Below are positions 19,988-29,170 of a stretch of 64,000 nucleotides of DNA, piece after piece; the first letter of the stretch is position 1, and the number at the start of each line of letters is the position of its first letter. The translations under genes and the position numbers were made by a program. Source of the DNA: Chlorogloea purpurea SAG 13.99. GTDB taxonomy: Bacteria > Cyanobacteriota > Cyanobacteriia > Cyanobacteriales > Microcystaceae. Location: NCBI GenBank assembly GCA_016903695.1, contig JADQBB010000016.1:21234-85233 (forward strand), in the 5' to 3' direction. Under the pieces are notes generated by a model that was not told the origin of the DNA, did no database searches, and worked only from the letters and a program-made list of their open reading frames with translations.

Positions 19988-20061
19988 TCGGAACGAAGGG
20001 ATTTGAACCCTTGACCCCTACTACCCCAAAGTAGTGCGCTACCAAGCTGCGCTACGTCCCG
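19988..20061 (-). tRNA. tRNA-Pro (anticodon GGG)
   Basis: A complete cloverleaf on the minus strand: acceptor CGGGACG/CGTTCCG, D-arm GCGC/GCGC, anticodon stem CTACT/AGTAG with loop TTGGGGT, and T-arm AAGGG-TTCAAAT-CCCTT. The anticodon is GGG and the discriminator base A. CCA is not encoded. Confidence 0.96.
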
Positions 20062-20107
20062 AAGTCAACGATTTATAATCATACCTCTATACCTAAAATT
20101 ATGCAAG

Positions 20108-20476
20108 CTAAAAAACCTGAAAAGTTTCTAGAGCTTTTATTAACTCTTTAACCGCCTCTGCTGACCAATTACCTTCACAAGAGCGCCCCTTTTGTAAAAT
20201 CAGCCGCAGACTATAGGATTGAGGAAATCCTTCCCCTTCGAGCCAAACTAAATCTGACTCGGCTTCACAAGCAATTTTTTCCTCTTCCATCAGGACTTCC
20301 CTCATCTGGTTCATCGTTTGGTTTAACTGAGCAGTTAGCCGACAGAAATCAGCGAACTCTGCTGCGGTTAACTCCATAGCCCAATCATCTCCCCCTACTA
20401 ACGCCTGATAGGGTAAAGGATCTCGAGTCCATCCCAATCGCCAACCTTTTCCTTGTTTGAGTATTCTCTGACACAT
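20108..20476 (-). CDS. DUF1818 family protein
   Basis: 122 residues: GKGWRLGWTRDPLPYQALVGGDDWAMELTAAEFADFCRL, then a C-terminal WSAEAVKELIKALE. This is the cyanobacteria-specific DUF1818 family, related in fold to the whirly-like PUR proteins. The function is unknown. It starts 2 nt after the preceding gene and forms an operon with it and rpoZ. Intact. Confidence 0.85.
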   Translation of the reverse strand: MCQRILKQGKGWRLGWTRDPLPYQALVGGDDWAMELTAAEFADFCRLTAQLNQTMNQMREVLMEEEKIACEAESDLVWLEGEGFPQSYSLRLILQKGRSCEGNWSAEAVKELIKALETFQVF

Positions 20477-20478
20477 GG

Positions 20479-21057
20479 TTAGGGTAACAATAACTGAGCA
20501 TCTCCCGGTTTCGATAAGGGAGGGTTATTAACGGGGGCGAAGGGAGTGGGGGACGGAGAAGCTTGCGGTACGGGTGAAGGGGCGGTAATTAATTTAGGGG
20601 GTGGATTATATATACTGATGATCGCGCTGATCAACTGGTCACGCTGGCGACGATTAAGACCGCTTATCAGCTTTCTATCCGCTTCCATGGGATTGACGGT
20701 CAGAGTGGCACTACCCGGATAACGCTCCTCTTTAATATTCTCGTTGGCACCTAAATAATCCGCCAGGGTTAATTTCCAATCGAGTCGATATAGATTGGGG
20801 CGCTTCTTTATATCTTCGTGGTAGCGGATGAAACGACTAACTAACGTGTTATTGCTGGCGATCGCTCCGGTTTCTTTACTGATATACCCATTCTCCTTCG
20901 GTAAATAGCCCAAGCGTTGATATACTATCTCTGCTACTTCCTCGGGGCGCATCGATTGAGCGCTGACGTTGACGGCCCATAATTGAGCCATCACCAACGT
21001 TAGTGATAACCCTAAAGCCGCCCACAAAATTAAGGGAATAATTCGACCTTTAATCAC
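20479..21057 (-). CDS. Exported or membrane-anchored cyanobacterial protein of unknown function
   Basis: 192 residues with an N-terminal hydrophobic segment ([24 protein letters not shown]) that is a signal anchor or signal peptide (AVNVSAQS could be a cleavage region). A conserved core follows: [27 protein letters not shown]...[32 protein letters not shown]. The C-terminus is proline-rich. The start overlaps the rpoZ stop by 8 nt, so expression is coupled to the RNA polymerase omega gene. I recognise no named domain. Confidence 0.7.
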   Translation of the reverse strand: MIKGRIIPLILWAALGLSLTLVMAQLWAVNVSAQSMRPEEVAEIVYQRLGYLPKENGYISKETGAIASNNTLVSRFIRYHEDIKKRPNLYRLDWKLTLADYLGANENIKEERYPGSATLTVNPMEADRKLISGLNRRQRDQLISAIISIYNPPPKLITAPSPVPQASPSPTPFAPVNNPPLSKPGDAQLLLP

Positions 21058-21280
21058 TGATAATTTCTGGCTGAGTCAACTCGTCTGACATTTCGATGAT
21101 CGCCCGTATTACCGGTTTCATCATGGGATCATCTATAGAACTATCATAATCTTCATAACGCCGCCGTTTAGCCCTGTTAGCTACTTGGACGGTGATGCGA
21201 TAACGATTAGAAGCCGCCGCCATTAAATCTTCGGCGCGATACATGATCTGTGATGAATCGAAGGAGTACCTTTTTTGCAT
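21050..21280 (-). CDS. rpoZ: RNA polymerase omega subunit
   Basis: 76 residues, typical of cyanobacterial omega. [29 protein letters not shown] is the conserved core that clamps the beta-prime C-terminus and helps assembly and sigma choice. The tail [16 protein letters not shown] is also conserved. First gene of a three-gene unit with the membrane protein and DUF1818. The start follows an AAAG-rich leader. Confidence 0.93.
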   Translation of the reverse strand: MQKRYSFDSSQIMYRAEDLMAAASNRYRITVQVANRAKRRRYEDYDSSIDDPMMKPVIRAIIEMSDELTQPEIISD

Positions 21281-21461
21281 AGAGATAAAATCTGAAGGTC
21301 TTGAGTCCCCATTCTAACCAATTTTCGTATCTCTACCAGACAAAGTTCTCTCCCCGGTATAATAGTAACCGGCCAACTTTTGGCATTTCTGCTATAAGAT
21401 ACAGTAAATCTTAACCTACCCCTATCTATTGTCTATTTAATCCAGTCGCTGCTAATAGTTT

Positions 21462-22175
21462 ATGCAAACTTTATCAAAAACTAAGATCGCGGAAACCGGC
21501 CATAATCCATCTCATACTTTAAAAGCGGTTGCCCTCGGTGATAGTCTAGTATACGGTTACGGCGATCCCATCGGCGGGGGTTGGGTAGAACGTTTACGCC
21601 GCCTCTGGATGCACGATCGAGGTCACGCCCTGTATAATTTAGGCATTAGAGGCGATCGCACAGCTCAAGTTTCCCAGCGGCTAGAACAGGAATTTCGACT
21701 CAGGGGCGAGATACGCAATCAACTACCGGAATTGATCATTCTCTCGGTGGGTATCAACGATAGCGCCCGATTAGGAAGCCCCGATGGACGTAACTACACG
21801 AATTTTGACCTGTTTCAAGATCAGATGGAACATCTTATCCATAGAGCATCCCATTTAGGTAAAGTGGTTTTCGTCGGCATGATTCCAGTAGATGAAAGTA
21901 AAATGCCTTTTTTAAATTGTTTCTACTATAATCACGAGGATCAATATAGGTTTAAAGAAGCCACAAAAAAAATTTGTCTGGATAAGAATATTGACTACTT
22001 GGATTTATTCGACCGGTGGAGTGCGCGCGGGACGAATTGGTGTAGGGAAAGAATGATGGATGATGGATTACACCCTAATGTTAAAGGCTATGAGTCGATC
22101 TTACAGGAAGTTCTAGCGTGGAAACCGATCGCATCCCTCACCTCGAAAGATATTTATTATGGGGACGATCGATGA
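21462..22175 (+). CDS. SGNH/GDSL-family hydrolase
   Basis: 237 residues with the four SGNH blocks: ALGDSLVYGYGDP (nucleophile Ser28), GIRGDRTAQ (Gly), SVGINDSAR (Asn) and DDGLHPNVKGY (Asp/His). These esterases or acylhydrolases cleave ester or thioester bonds; the natural substrate is not predictable. No signal peptide, so it is cytoplasmic. Single gene, divergent from rpoZ. Confidence 0.88.
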   Translation: MQTLSKTKIAETGHNPSHTLKAVALGDSLVYGYGDPIGGGWVERLRRLWMHDRGHALYNLGIRGDRTAQVSQRLEQEFRLRGEIRNQLPELIILSVGINDSARLGSPDGRNYTNFDLFQDQMEHLIHRASHLGKVVFVGMIPVDESKMPFLNCFYYNHEDQYRFKEATKKICLDKNIDYLDLFDRWSARGTNWCRERMMDDGLHPNVKGYESILQEVLAWKPIASLTSKDIYYGDDR

Positions 22176-22385
22176 TATTCTATTAACCGACTCGTAATTC
22201 AAAAAATTGTCTAGGAAACTACAGTCAGAAAAACGCCCCCGACAATACAACAACGGTAGCAATAAACATCATACTCAAGACGTATTTATCGCTTACGGCG
22301 GGCGGGAATCCGAAATTAATTCCAACTATAAAGCCTGTGCTACAATCAGCATACTAGGGTAGCTCGTAGGTGACAGAAATAGGCT

Positions 22386-24851
22386 ATGTTTGAACGTTTC
22401 ACAGAAAAAGCCATTAAGGTAATCATGCTCGCCCAAGAAGAAGCCCGGCGCTTAGGCCATAACTTCGTAGGCACAGAGCAAATACTACTCGGATTGATAG
22501 GGGAAGGCACAGGAGTCGCCGCCAAAGTCCTCAAATCGATGGGAGTCAATCTCAAAGATGCTCGCATTGAAGTTGAGAAAATAATCGGGCGCGGTTCGGG
22601 CTTCGTAGCGGTAGAAATACCTTTCACCCCCAGAGCGAAACGAGTACTCGAACTCTCATTAGAAGAAGCCCGCCAATTGGGCCATAATTACATCGGCACC
22701 GAACACCTCCTCCTGGGATTGATCCGCGAAGGGGAAGGCGTAGCCGCGAGAGTATTGGAAAACTTGGGTGTAGACCTGTCAAAAGTACGCACACAAGTGA
22801 TCAGAATGCTCGGTGAAACAGCAGAAGTAGCCGCAGGTAGTTCCTCCCAGGGACGCACCAAAACCCCGACTTTAGACGAATTCGGATCTAACCTGACTCA
22901 AATGGCATCCGAAGGGAAGCTAGACCCGGTAGTAGGTAGACAGAAAGAAATTGAAAGGGTAATTCAGATCCTCGGTCGTCGTACCAAAAATAACCCGGTA
23001 CTCATCGGAGAACCTGGTGTGGGTAAAACAGCGATCGCTGAAGGTCTAGCCCAACGTATAGCCACGAAAGACATCCCCGACATCCTCGAAGATAAGCGCG
23101 TCGTCACCCTCGACATCGGCTTACTAGTAGCGGGAACCAAATACAGAGGGGAATTTGAGGAACGCCTCAAAAAAATCATGGACGAAATCCGCCAAGCCGG
23201 TAACGTTATCCTCGTCATCGATGAAGTACACACTTTAATCGGTGCGGGAGCGGCCGAAGGCGCTATCGACGCGGCTAACATCCTCAAACCCGCCTTAGCC
23301 CGCGGCGAATTACAATGTATAGGCGCGACCACCCTCGATGAGTACCGCAAACACATCGAGAGAGATGCAGCCCTAGAACGTCGTTTCCAACCCGTCATGG
23401 TGGGTGAACCGAGCGTGGAAGAAACGATCGAGATCCTCTACGGCCTCCGGGAACGCTACGAACAGCATCACAAACTGAAAATCCTCGACGAAGCCCTCGA
23501 AGCCGCCGCCAAATTATCCGATCGTTATATCAGCGATCGTTTCTTGCCGGATAAAGCGATCGACCTGATCGACGAAGCTGGTTCGAGAGTCAGACTCATT
23601 AACTCCCAATTGCCCCCCGCCGCCAAAGAACTCGACAAAGAACTGCGTCAGATCCTCAAACAGAAAGACGATGCGGTTAGAGGTCAAGACTTCGAGAAAG
23701 CGGGCGAACTCAGAGACAGGGAAATGGAAATTAAAAACCAGATCCGCGCTCTCGCCTCCGGCAAAAAAGGAGAAGGGGAAAACGACGAGCCTTTCGTGGA
23801 CGCGGAAGAAATCGCTCACATCGTCGCCTCTTGGACGGGTGTACCCGTGAACAAACTCACGGAAACCGAATCCGAGAAACTCCTACACATGGAAGACACC
23901 CTACACCAGCGTCTCATCGGTCAAGAGGACGCGGTGAAAGCCGTATCCCGCGCCATCCGACGCGCTCGCGTGGGCTTGAAAAACCCCAACCGTCCGATCG
24001 CGTCTTTCATCTTCTCCGGCCCCACGGGCGTAGGTAAAACTGAGCTGACCAAAGCTTTAGCCACCTACTTCTTCGGCTCGGAAGACTCGATGATCCGCCT
24101 CGATATGTCCGAGTACATGGAACGTCACACCGTTTCCAAACTGATCGGTTCACCTCCAGGCTACGTGGGTTATAACGAAGGCGGACAATTAACAGAAGCC
24201 GTGCGTCGTCGCCCCTATACGGTCGTTCTCTTCGACGAGATCGAGAAAGCTCACCCCGATGTCTTCAATATCCTATTACAGATTTTAGAAGACGGTCGCC
24301 TCACCGACGCTAAAGGTCGTACAGTGGACTTCAAAAATACTCTACTGATCATGACTTCCAACATCGGTTCTAAAGTGATCGAAAAAGGTGGTGGTGGACT
24401 GGGTTTCGAGTTTGCCGAAAATCAAGCCGAAGCTCAATACAACCGGATTCGCTCTCTCGTGAACGAAGAATTGAAACAATACTTCCGCCCAGAGTTCCTC
24501 AATCGTTTAGACGAGATCATCGTCTTCCGTCAACTCAACAGAGAAGAAGTCAAAGAAATCGCCGAGATTCTTCTCAAGGAAGTATTCGGTCGTCTGACAG
24601 AGCAACATATCGCCCTGTCCGTCACCGATAAATTCAAAGAGCGTCTCATCGAAGAAGGTTACAACCCCGCGTACGGTGCGCGTCCTTTACGCCGCGCCAT
24701 CATGCGCCTCTTAGAAGATGTTCTCGCTGAAGAAATTCTCTCCGGCCGAGTTGGCGAAGGTGACGAAGCTCTCGTGGACATCGACGAAGAAGGCAAAGTG
24801 AAAGTGGTTTCTAACCAACAACGCGAGTTATTAGCTCAAGCTGCTGAATAA
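22386..24851 (+). CDS. clpC: ClpC ATPase, Hsp100 unfoldase of the Clp protease
   Basis: An AAA+ unfoldase that feeds proteins to ClpP/R and takes part in thylakoid and photosystem quality control. 821 residues: two N-terminal Clp repeats ([41 protein letters not shown]), AAA1 with Walker A GEPGVGKT at about 208, the ClpC middle domain with a UVR-like [23 protein letters not shown]2 with Walker A GPTGVGKT at about 545, and the C-terminal D2-small domain ([14 protein letters not shown]). Length and ends match the family. It is followed by a strong terminator. Confidence 0.98.
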   Translation: MFERFTEKAIKVIMLAQEEARRLGHNFVGTEQILLGLIGEGTGVAAKVLKSMGVNLKDARIEVEKIIGRGSGFVAVEIPFTPRAKRVLELSLEEARQLGHNYIGTEHLLLGLIREGEGVAARVLENLGVDLSKVRTQVIRMLGETAEVAAGSSSQGRTKTPTLDEFGSNLTQMASEGKLDPVVGRQKEIERVIQILGRRTKNNPVLIGEPGVGKTAIAEGLAQRIATKDIPDILEDKRVVTLDIGLLVAGTKYRGEFEERLKKIMDEIRQAGNVILVIDEVHTLIGAGAAEGAIDAANILKPALARGELQCIGATTLDEYRKHIERDAALERRFQPVMVGEPSVEETIEILYGLRERYEQHHKLKILDEALEAAAKLSDRYISDRFLPDKAIDLIDEAGSRVRLINSQLPPAAKELDKELRQILKQKDDAVRGQDFEKAGELRDREMEIKNQIRALASGKKGEGENDEPFVDAEEIAHIVASWTGVPVNKLTETESEKLLHMEDTLHQRLIGQEDAVKAVSRAIRRARVGLKNPNRPIASFIFSGPTGVGKTELTKALATYFFGSEDSMIRLDMSEYMERHTVSKLIGSPPGYVGYNEGGQLTEAVRRRPYTVVLFDEIEKAHPDVFNILLQILEDGRLTDAKGRTVDFKNTLLIMTSNIGSKVIEKGGGGLGFEFAENQAEAQYNRIRSLVNEELKQYFRPEFLNRLDEIIVFRQLNREEVKEIAEILLKEVFGRLTEQHIALSVTDKFKERLIEEGYNPAYGARPLRRAIMRLLEDVLAEEILSGRVGEGDEALVDIDEEGKVKVVSNQQRELLAQAAE

Positions 24852-24874
24852 TCCCTAAGCTTGCCAATCAATAG

Positions 24875-24899
24875 AGGTGGGTTCTACCCACCTTTTTTT
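24875..24899 (+). terminator. clpC terminator
   Basis: AGGTGGG/CCCACCT around a short loop with a seven-T run, 23 bp after the clpC stop. A clear rho-independent terminator. Confidence 0.9.
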
Positions 24900-24918
24900 A
24901 TGGAGCGTCGAAAGAGAA

Positions 24919-24991
24919 TGGAGAATAGGGAACTCGAATCCCTGACCTCTGCGGTGCGATGGTAGCTCTTTACCAACCGAGCTAAGTTCCC
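24919..24991 (-). pseudogene. Degenerate tRNA-Ala (anticodon CGC)
   Basis: On the minus strand a tRNA-like sequence has an intact T-arm (AGGGA-TTCGAGT-TCCCT), a D-arm GCTC/GAGC and an ATCGCAC loop with anticodon CGC. The anticodon stem CTACC/CGCAG has two mismatches, the acceptor GGGAACT/ATTCTCC has two (positions 4-69 and 6-67), and the D-loop carries extra A residues. In intact cyanobacterial tRNA-Ala(CGC) the stem reads CTACC/GGTAG. I therefore call it a decayed gene. The alternative, a poorly paired but functional tRNA, is less likely. Confidence 0.65.
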
Positions 24992-25074
24992 GATAATATC
25001 ACTGTATATCATCTTTAATGTACCTCATTAGCTCCTAAAACTCTGTAAAAGAGGAAGATAGGCGATTGAAGGAA

Positions 25075-25103
25075 GCAGGCGGCGGTTTTCCCCCTGCGCC
25101 TGC
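25075..25103. repeat. Inverted repeat near the sppA 3' end
   Basis: GCAGGCG at 25075-25081 pairs with CGCCTGC at 25097-25103, 19 bp past the sppA stop. It may act as a hairpin, but no U-tract follows. Similar CCTGCCTCCTGCC motifs occur here and near 57800. Confidence 0.4.
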
Positions 25104-25121
25104 CTCCTGCCCCCTCGATAA

Positions 25122-25943
25122 TTAACCGCGGTATAACCAGAGAATTTGGCCGTTAGTTTTTAGTTCAAAATCCAACCAATCGATCGAACCTTGCAATTGA
25201 GGTGGCACTTGGGAGCGATTACCTAAAACCTTATTGATAAAAGGTTTAGGCTCTTCTATAGTCTGGCACTGGGTTTTATCCGGGTTCAAGCCCACTAACT
25301 CGGCAGTCCAACGGCGGGCATCTTCTTCTGTACCCAATCGATCGACCACCCCCAGTTCTAAAGCTTGTTGACCGGTAAAGATCCGACCGTCAGCGAAACT
25401 TTTCACCGCTTCCACCGACAGGTTACGACCTTGGGCCACCGTAGAGACGAACTGATTATAACTAGTATCGATCAAGTCCTGTAAAATTCTTTCTTCTTCC
25501 GGTGTTAACTCACGATCAAAGGAGAGAATATCTTTATAGGGGCCGGATTTGATCACCTTAAAAGACACGCCTATTTTATCGAGAAGTCTTTCGATATTAT
25601 TGCCCCGGAGGATCACGCCGATACTACCGGTGATAGTGCCTGGATTGGCGACGATATGATTCGCGCCCATACCGATATAAACCCCCCCGGAGGCGGAGAT
25701 ATTACCGAAACTGGCGACGATTTTGACTTTCTCCTGTAATTTTTTCAACGCTTCATAAATTTCTTGGGAGTCTCCCACTGTGCCGCCTGGAGAGTCAATC
25801 CTTAAAAGCAGGGCGGGAAATTTCTTTTCTTTAACGGTATTAAGGGCTTTTAAAACACGCTTACGGGTATCCGCGCCGATAGCACCCGTGATTTCTATTT
25901 TTGCTATTTGTTTTCTGGTGTTTGCTTTAAATGGCCAAATCAT
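25122..25943 (-). CDS. sppA: SppA-type signal peptide peptidase (short form)
   Basis: A serine-lysine protease of the S49 family that degrades cleaved signal peptides. 273 residues hold one protease domain: RIDSPGGTV at 49-57, ISASGGVYIG with nucleophile Ser85, and KSGPYKD with general base Lys137. The 52-residue Ser-Lys spacing equals that of single-domain SppA. It lacks an obvious N-terminal membrane anchor, so it may be soluble or peripheral on the cytoplasmic face. Single gene. Confidence 0.9.
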   Translation of the reverse strand: MIWPFKANTRKQIAKIEITGAIGADTRKRVLKALNTVKEKKFPALLLRIDSPGGTVGDSQEIYEALKKLQEKVKIVASFGNISASGGVYIGMGANHIVANPGTITGSIGVILRGNNIERLLDKIGVSFKVIKSGPYKDILSFDRELTPEEERILQDLIDTSYNQFVSTVAQGRNLSVEAVKSFADGRIFTGQQALELGVVDRLGTEEDARRWTAELVGLNPDKTQCQTIEEPKPFINKVLGNRSQVPPQLQGSIDWLDFELKTNGQILWLYRG

Positions 25944-25983
25944 TGCTGGGATATTCTCGGGAAACTGTATCTTTTCCTAGTCT

Positions 25984-26004
25984 AGCCACTAACCACTAAC
26001 CACT
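25984..26004. repeat. Heptamer repeat tract (ACCACTA)
   Basis: CCACTAA is repeated head to tail three times between sppA and pfkA. Related tracts occur at about 28957 and 29681. Short tandem heptamers of this kind are typical intergenic repeats of cyanobacteria. Confidence 0.7.
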
Positions 26005-26091
26005 GGGTATCAATCTAGAGAATTGCTTAATTTTTAGAGGGTTGCCAGCATCTTACGTAAAATATAGGTGTTTAATATCTGTGCGGAATTT

Positions 26092-27174
26092 ATGGGCGAA
26101 AAGAAACGAATAGGCCTCCTAACCAGTGGGGGGGATTGCGCGGGTTTAAACGCAGCTATTCGGGCGGTTGTACTTCACGCTACTGGAACTTACGGCTGGG
26201 AAGTGTTGGGGATTCGGGAAGCTACTAACGGTTTGATGAGCCGTCCGCCGGATACGACGACTTTTGACTTGGAAAACGTCGATCGATTATTGGTAACGGG
26301 CGGTACGGTACTGGGAACTACCAATAAGGGCAATCCCTTCGCTTTTCCCCTACCTGACGGCACTACTAAAGATCTCAGTCAAGATATTATCGATGGCTAT
26401 CATAGTCTGGGATTGGATGCTTTAATCGGTATCGGCGGCGATGGGAGTTTGGCGATTTTACGCAAAATCGCCCAACAGGGAGGGATCAATCTTATCGGTA
26501 TCCCCAAGACGATCGATAATGATGTGGGAGCCACAGAAGTATCTATCGGCTTCGATACCGCTACCAATATCGCGACCGAAGCGCTCGATCGTCTTCATTT
26601 TACCGCGGCGAGCCATAACCGGGTGATGATCTTGGAAGTGATGGGAAGAGACGCAGGACATATCGCCTTAGCCGCGGGTATCGCCGGGGGCGCGGATATT
26701 ATCCTGATTCCCGAAATACCTTATCAGATGGAGAAAGTTTGTGACAAAATCCGGCAACGGCAGAATATGGGTAAGAATTTCTGTTTGGTTATCGTTTCCG
26801 AAGCTGTGTGTACGACCACGGGAGATAGAGTCACTCAGACTCGCTCTTTCGGTGAAGATCGTCTCGGCGGCATCGGGCAATATCTAGCGGAAGGAATCGC
26901 CAATCAAACCGGGGCGGAAACACGGGTTACATTTCTGGGGCATATTCAAAGGGGCGGCATTCCTTCACCGATGGATAGACTTCTGGCCACGGCTTTCGGA
27001 GTGGCCGCGGTAGATTTGATCGCAGAAGGGAAATTCGATCGTATGGTGGCTTGGCAAAACCGTCAAGTTGTGGATGTACCGATCGAAGATGCTATCAACA
27101 CCTATCGTACAGTAGACCCGGAAGAAACTTTAGTGAAGACCGCTAGAGGCTTGGGTATCTGTCTCGGAGATTGA
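26092..27174 (+). CDS. pfkA: 6-phosphofructokinase
   Basis: Phosphorylates fructose 6-phosphate in glycolysis. 360 residues from ATG 26092; a GTG at 26068 would add eight (MFNICAEF). The motifs are LLTSGGDCAGLNAAIR (phosphate donor loop), GIGGDGS, the catalytic PKTIDNDVGAT with Asp as base, EVMGRDAGHIAL, and GHIQRGG. The pair GGDGS (Gly, not Asp) and PKTIDND (Lys, not Gly) mixes the ATP-type and PPi-type signatures, as in the so-called clade X enzymes, most of which use ATP. A hairpin follows at 27196. Confidence 0.93.
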   Translation: MGEKKRIGLLTSGGDCAGLNAAIRAVVLHATGTYGWEVLGIREATNGLMSRPPDTTTFDLENVDRLLVTGGTVLGTTNKGNPFAFPLPDGTTKDLSQDIIDGYHSLGLDALIGIGGDGSLAILRKIAQQGGINLIGIPKTIDNDVGATEVSIGFDTATNIATEALDRLHFTAASHNRVMILEVMGRDAGHIALAAGIAGGADIILIPEIPYQMEKVCDKIRQRQNMGKNFCLVIVSEAVCTTTGDRVTQTRSFGEDRLGGIGQYLAEGIANQTGAETRVTFLGHIQRGGIPSPMDRLLATAFGVAAVDLIAEGKFDRMVAWQNRQVVDVPIEDAINTYRTVDPEETLVKTARGLGICLGD

Positions 27175-27195
27175 TATTCTTCATGAACAAAATCT

Positions 27196-27224
27196 CGTAG
27201 AGTCGCAATCTTGGCGGTTCTACG
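27196..27224 (+). terminator. pfkA terminator
   Basis: CGTAGA and TCTACG (27196-27224) close a stem that also pairs CGC with GCG, followed by the T-rich GGAATTTTACTTTT. Confidence 0.55.
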
Positions 27225-27303
27225 GGAATTTTACTTTTATAATTATGACTTCACTATAATTTAACCCCTTTTGGCTTTAACCTCTCGTGTTTAATAAAAC
27301 ATT

Positions 27304-28974
27304 ATGCAATTACTCCTATACTCGCTGTTAGCTTTATTACCGATGCTAACCGCATTTTTACTGTTAGTAGTGGCGAACCGTCCGGCGGCGCAAAGTATGC
27401 CGGTAGCTTACTTGGTAACGGTCATAATCGCTGTGTCAATATGGAAAGTCCCTTTCTTACAGGTCGCAGCCTCTACAGTGGAGGGATTGATCACCACCCT
27501 AGAAATTCTCTACATCGTTTTCGGGGCGATTCTTCTTCTCAATACCTTACAGGAATCAGGGGCGATTAACAAAATCCGTCAGGGCTTATTAGGGATTACG
27601 GGCGATCGCAGAATTCAGGTGATCATCATCGCCTGGTTATTCGGCAGTTTTATCGAAGGGGCTTCCGGCTTCGGGACTCCGGCGGTAATCTGCGTACCCC
27701 TATTGGTCGCTCTCGGCTTCCCGGCTATGGCGGCGGTGATGGCGGCGCTGATCATTCAAACCACCCCCTCCGCTTTCGGGGCGGTGGGTACACCGATTCT
27801 CATCGGCGTGAATAGCGGTTTAGATGGAGTTGAGGCGGTAGCCAGAGAATTAGATAAATTAGGGTTGAATTTTCCCGATTATCTCGATACGATCGCTGCC
27901 AAAACTGGCATAATTCAAGGCATCATCGGGCTTTTCATTCCCCTGCTCTTAGTTACCATGCTGACAGCTCATTTCGGAGAGCGTAAATCTTGGCGGGAAG
28001 GTTTAGAAGTGGGGGCGTTTTCCCTGTTCGCGGGTGCTGCTTTCGCCATCCCCTATACCCTCACCGCCTGGTTTCTCGGCCCCGCTTTCCCCTCTCTTTT
28101 CGGTGGGTTATTGGGATTGGCTATCGTTATCACCGCTATCAAAAAAAGATTTTTAATACCGGCACGAGTTTGGGATTTCCCGAATCGCAGTCAGTGGCCC
28201 GATTTTTGGCAGGGTAATTTCACCGCCGAAATCTCTTCTAATCCAAGCTCGATGACGGGTTTGATCGCTTGGATTCCCTATATATTATTGGGTGTCTTCC
28301 TCGTTCTCTCTCGCCTGCGTTTTCTGCCTTTCCGTCAGTGGTTACAATCGGTGACTATCCAATTCGCCAATATTTTCGGCACCGAGGTGTCCATATCCAC
28401 ACAACCGCTGTTTTTACCAGGTACGATCTTTATCTTGGTGGTGTTGGTGACTTTCTTTCTACACCGTATGGAAAGAAAGCAATTAAAGAGGGCATTGGAG
28501 GAAGCGCTGGGAAAACTTCTGGCTACGGCGTTGGCGATCGGTGCTGCAGTGCCGATGGCTAAGGTGTTCATCAATTCTGGAGTTAACGAGACGGGTTTAG
28601 CCAGTATGCCTTTAACTTTAGCGGCCGGTGCTTCTAGTTTACTCGGTGGGGTATGGCCTTTTTTCGCCCCGGTTATCGGTCTGGCCGGTAGTTTCATCGC
28701 TGGTAGCGTCACGGTGAGCAATATGATGTTTTCTCTGTTTCAGTTCGGTGTAGCGGGTAAGATCGACGCTTCAAGTTCCCTGATCTTAGCGTTGCAAATA
28801 GTGGGAGCAGCCGCCGGTAATATGATCGCCGTTTCTAATATCGTTCCCGCCGTCGCCACCGTGGGATTGATCGGGCGGGAGGGTATGTTATTGAAGATGC
28901 TATTACTACCCGTGAGTCTTTATTTATTATTGGCGGGAGCGATCGGTCTGGTGGCAGTAGTGGTTAGTGGTTAG
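27304..28974 (+). CDS. LctP-family L-lactate/glycolate permease
   Basis: 556 residues with 12-14 hydrophobic spans. The family motifs are FGSFIEGASGFGTPAVICVPLL, QTTPSAFGAVGTPILIGV and NMMFSLFQFGVA near the C-terminus. LctP proteins import lactate, and relatives (GlcA) carry glycolate, by proton symport in the cytoplasmic membrane. Which is used here cannot be told from sequence; glycolate from photorespiration is a possibility in a cyanobacterium. The last codons (VVVSG, stop) are written by an intergenic-type heptamer repeat (GTAGTGGTTAGTGGTTAG), suggesting the repeat grew into the gene end. Confidence 0.88.
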   Translation: MQLLLYSLLALLPMLTAFLLLVVANRPAAQSMPVAYLVTVIIAVSIWKVPFLQVAASTVEGLITTLEILYIVFGAILLLNTLQESGAINKIRQGLLGITGDRRIQVIIIAWLFGSFIEGASGFGTPAVICVPLLVALGFPAMAAVMAALIIQTTPSAFGAVGTPILIGVNSGLDGVEAVARELDKLGLNFPDYLDTIAAKTGIIQGIIGLFIPLLLVTMLTAHFGERKSWREGLEVGAFSLFAGAAFAIPYTLTAWFLGPAFPSLFGGLLGLAIVITAIKKRFLIPARVWDFPNRSQWPDFWQGNFTAEISSNPSSMTGLIAWIPYILLGVFLVLSRLRFLPFRQWLQSVTIQFANIFGTEVSISTQPLFLPGTIFILVVLVTFFLHRMERKQLKRALEEALGKLLATALAIGAAVPMAKVFINSGVNETGLASMPLTLAAGASSLLGGVWPFFAPVIGLAGSFIAGSVTVSNMMFSLFQFGVAGKIDASSSLILALQIVGAAAGNMIAVSNIVPAVATVGLIGREGMLLKMLLLPVSLYLLLAGAIGLVAVVVSG

Positions 28975-29006
28975 TCACCCGTCACTAGCCACTAATCCCT
29001 ATTCCC
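28957..29006. repeat. Heptamer/inverted repeat overlapping the permease end
   Basis: GTGGTTAGTGGTTAGT followed by TCACCCGTCACTAGCCACTA, then ATCCCTATTCCC. The second part recurs identically over 20 nt at 29701-29720. The pair brackets the GAF gene. Confidence 0.7.
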
Positions 29007-29087
29007 TTTAATTCCTCGCAGTGTAAGTCTGTGGGGCGATCGGCTATACTCGAACAGAGTTACTATGTGTTTTGGTGGGTGCGAAAT

Positions 29088-29170
29088 CCCTCTTCGGGGG
29101 AAAGAAGCAGAAACCGCGCGTTGTGAAGCTTGGGAATTCCCATAGCGTGATAGCCGGAGTGGATGTCAAT
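29088..29170. mobile_element. Possible right-end remnant of an IS200/IS605-type element
   Basis: The segment GGGAATTCCCATAGCGTG...CCGGAGTGGATGTCAA resembles the hairpin right ends of cyanobacterial IS200/IS605 elements (GGGAATCCCC...GGGGAG...GTCAA). The sequence before it reads like a degraded TnpB tail (KEAETARCEAW). No transposase frame survives. The assignment is by eye and tentative. Confidence 0.3.

Noticed and set aside
22230..22345. A minus-strand reading of about 40 codons with a hydrophobic end (SDKYVLSMMFIATVVVLSGAFF)
   Set aside because: Looks like a small membrane protein, but there is no ATG/GTG start with a ribosome site before the final 17 residues, and I do not recognise the family.
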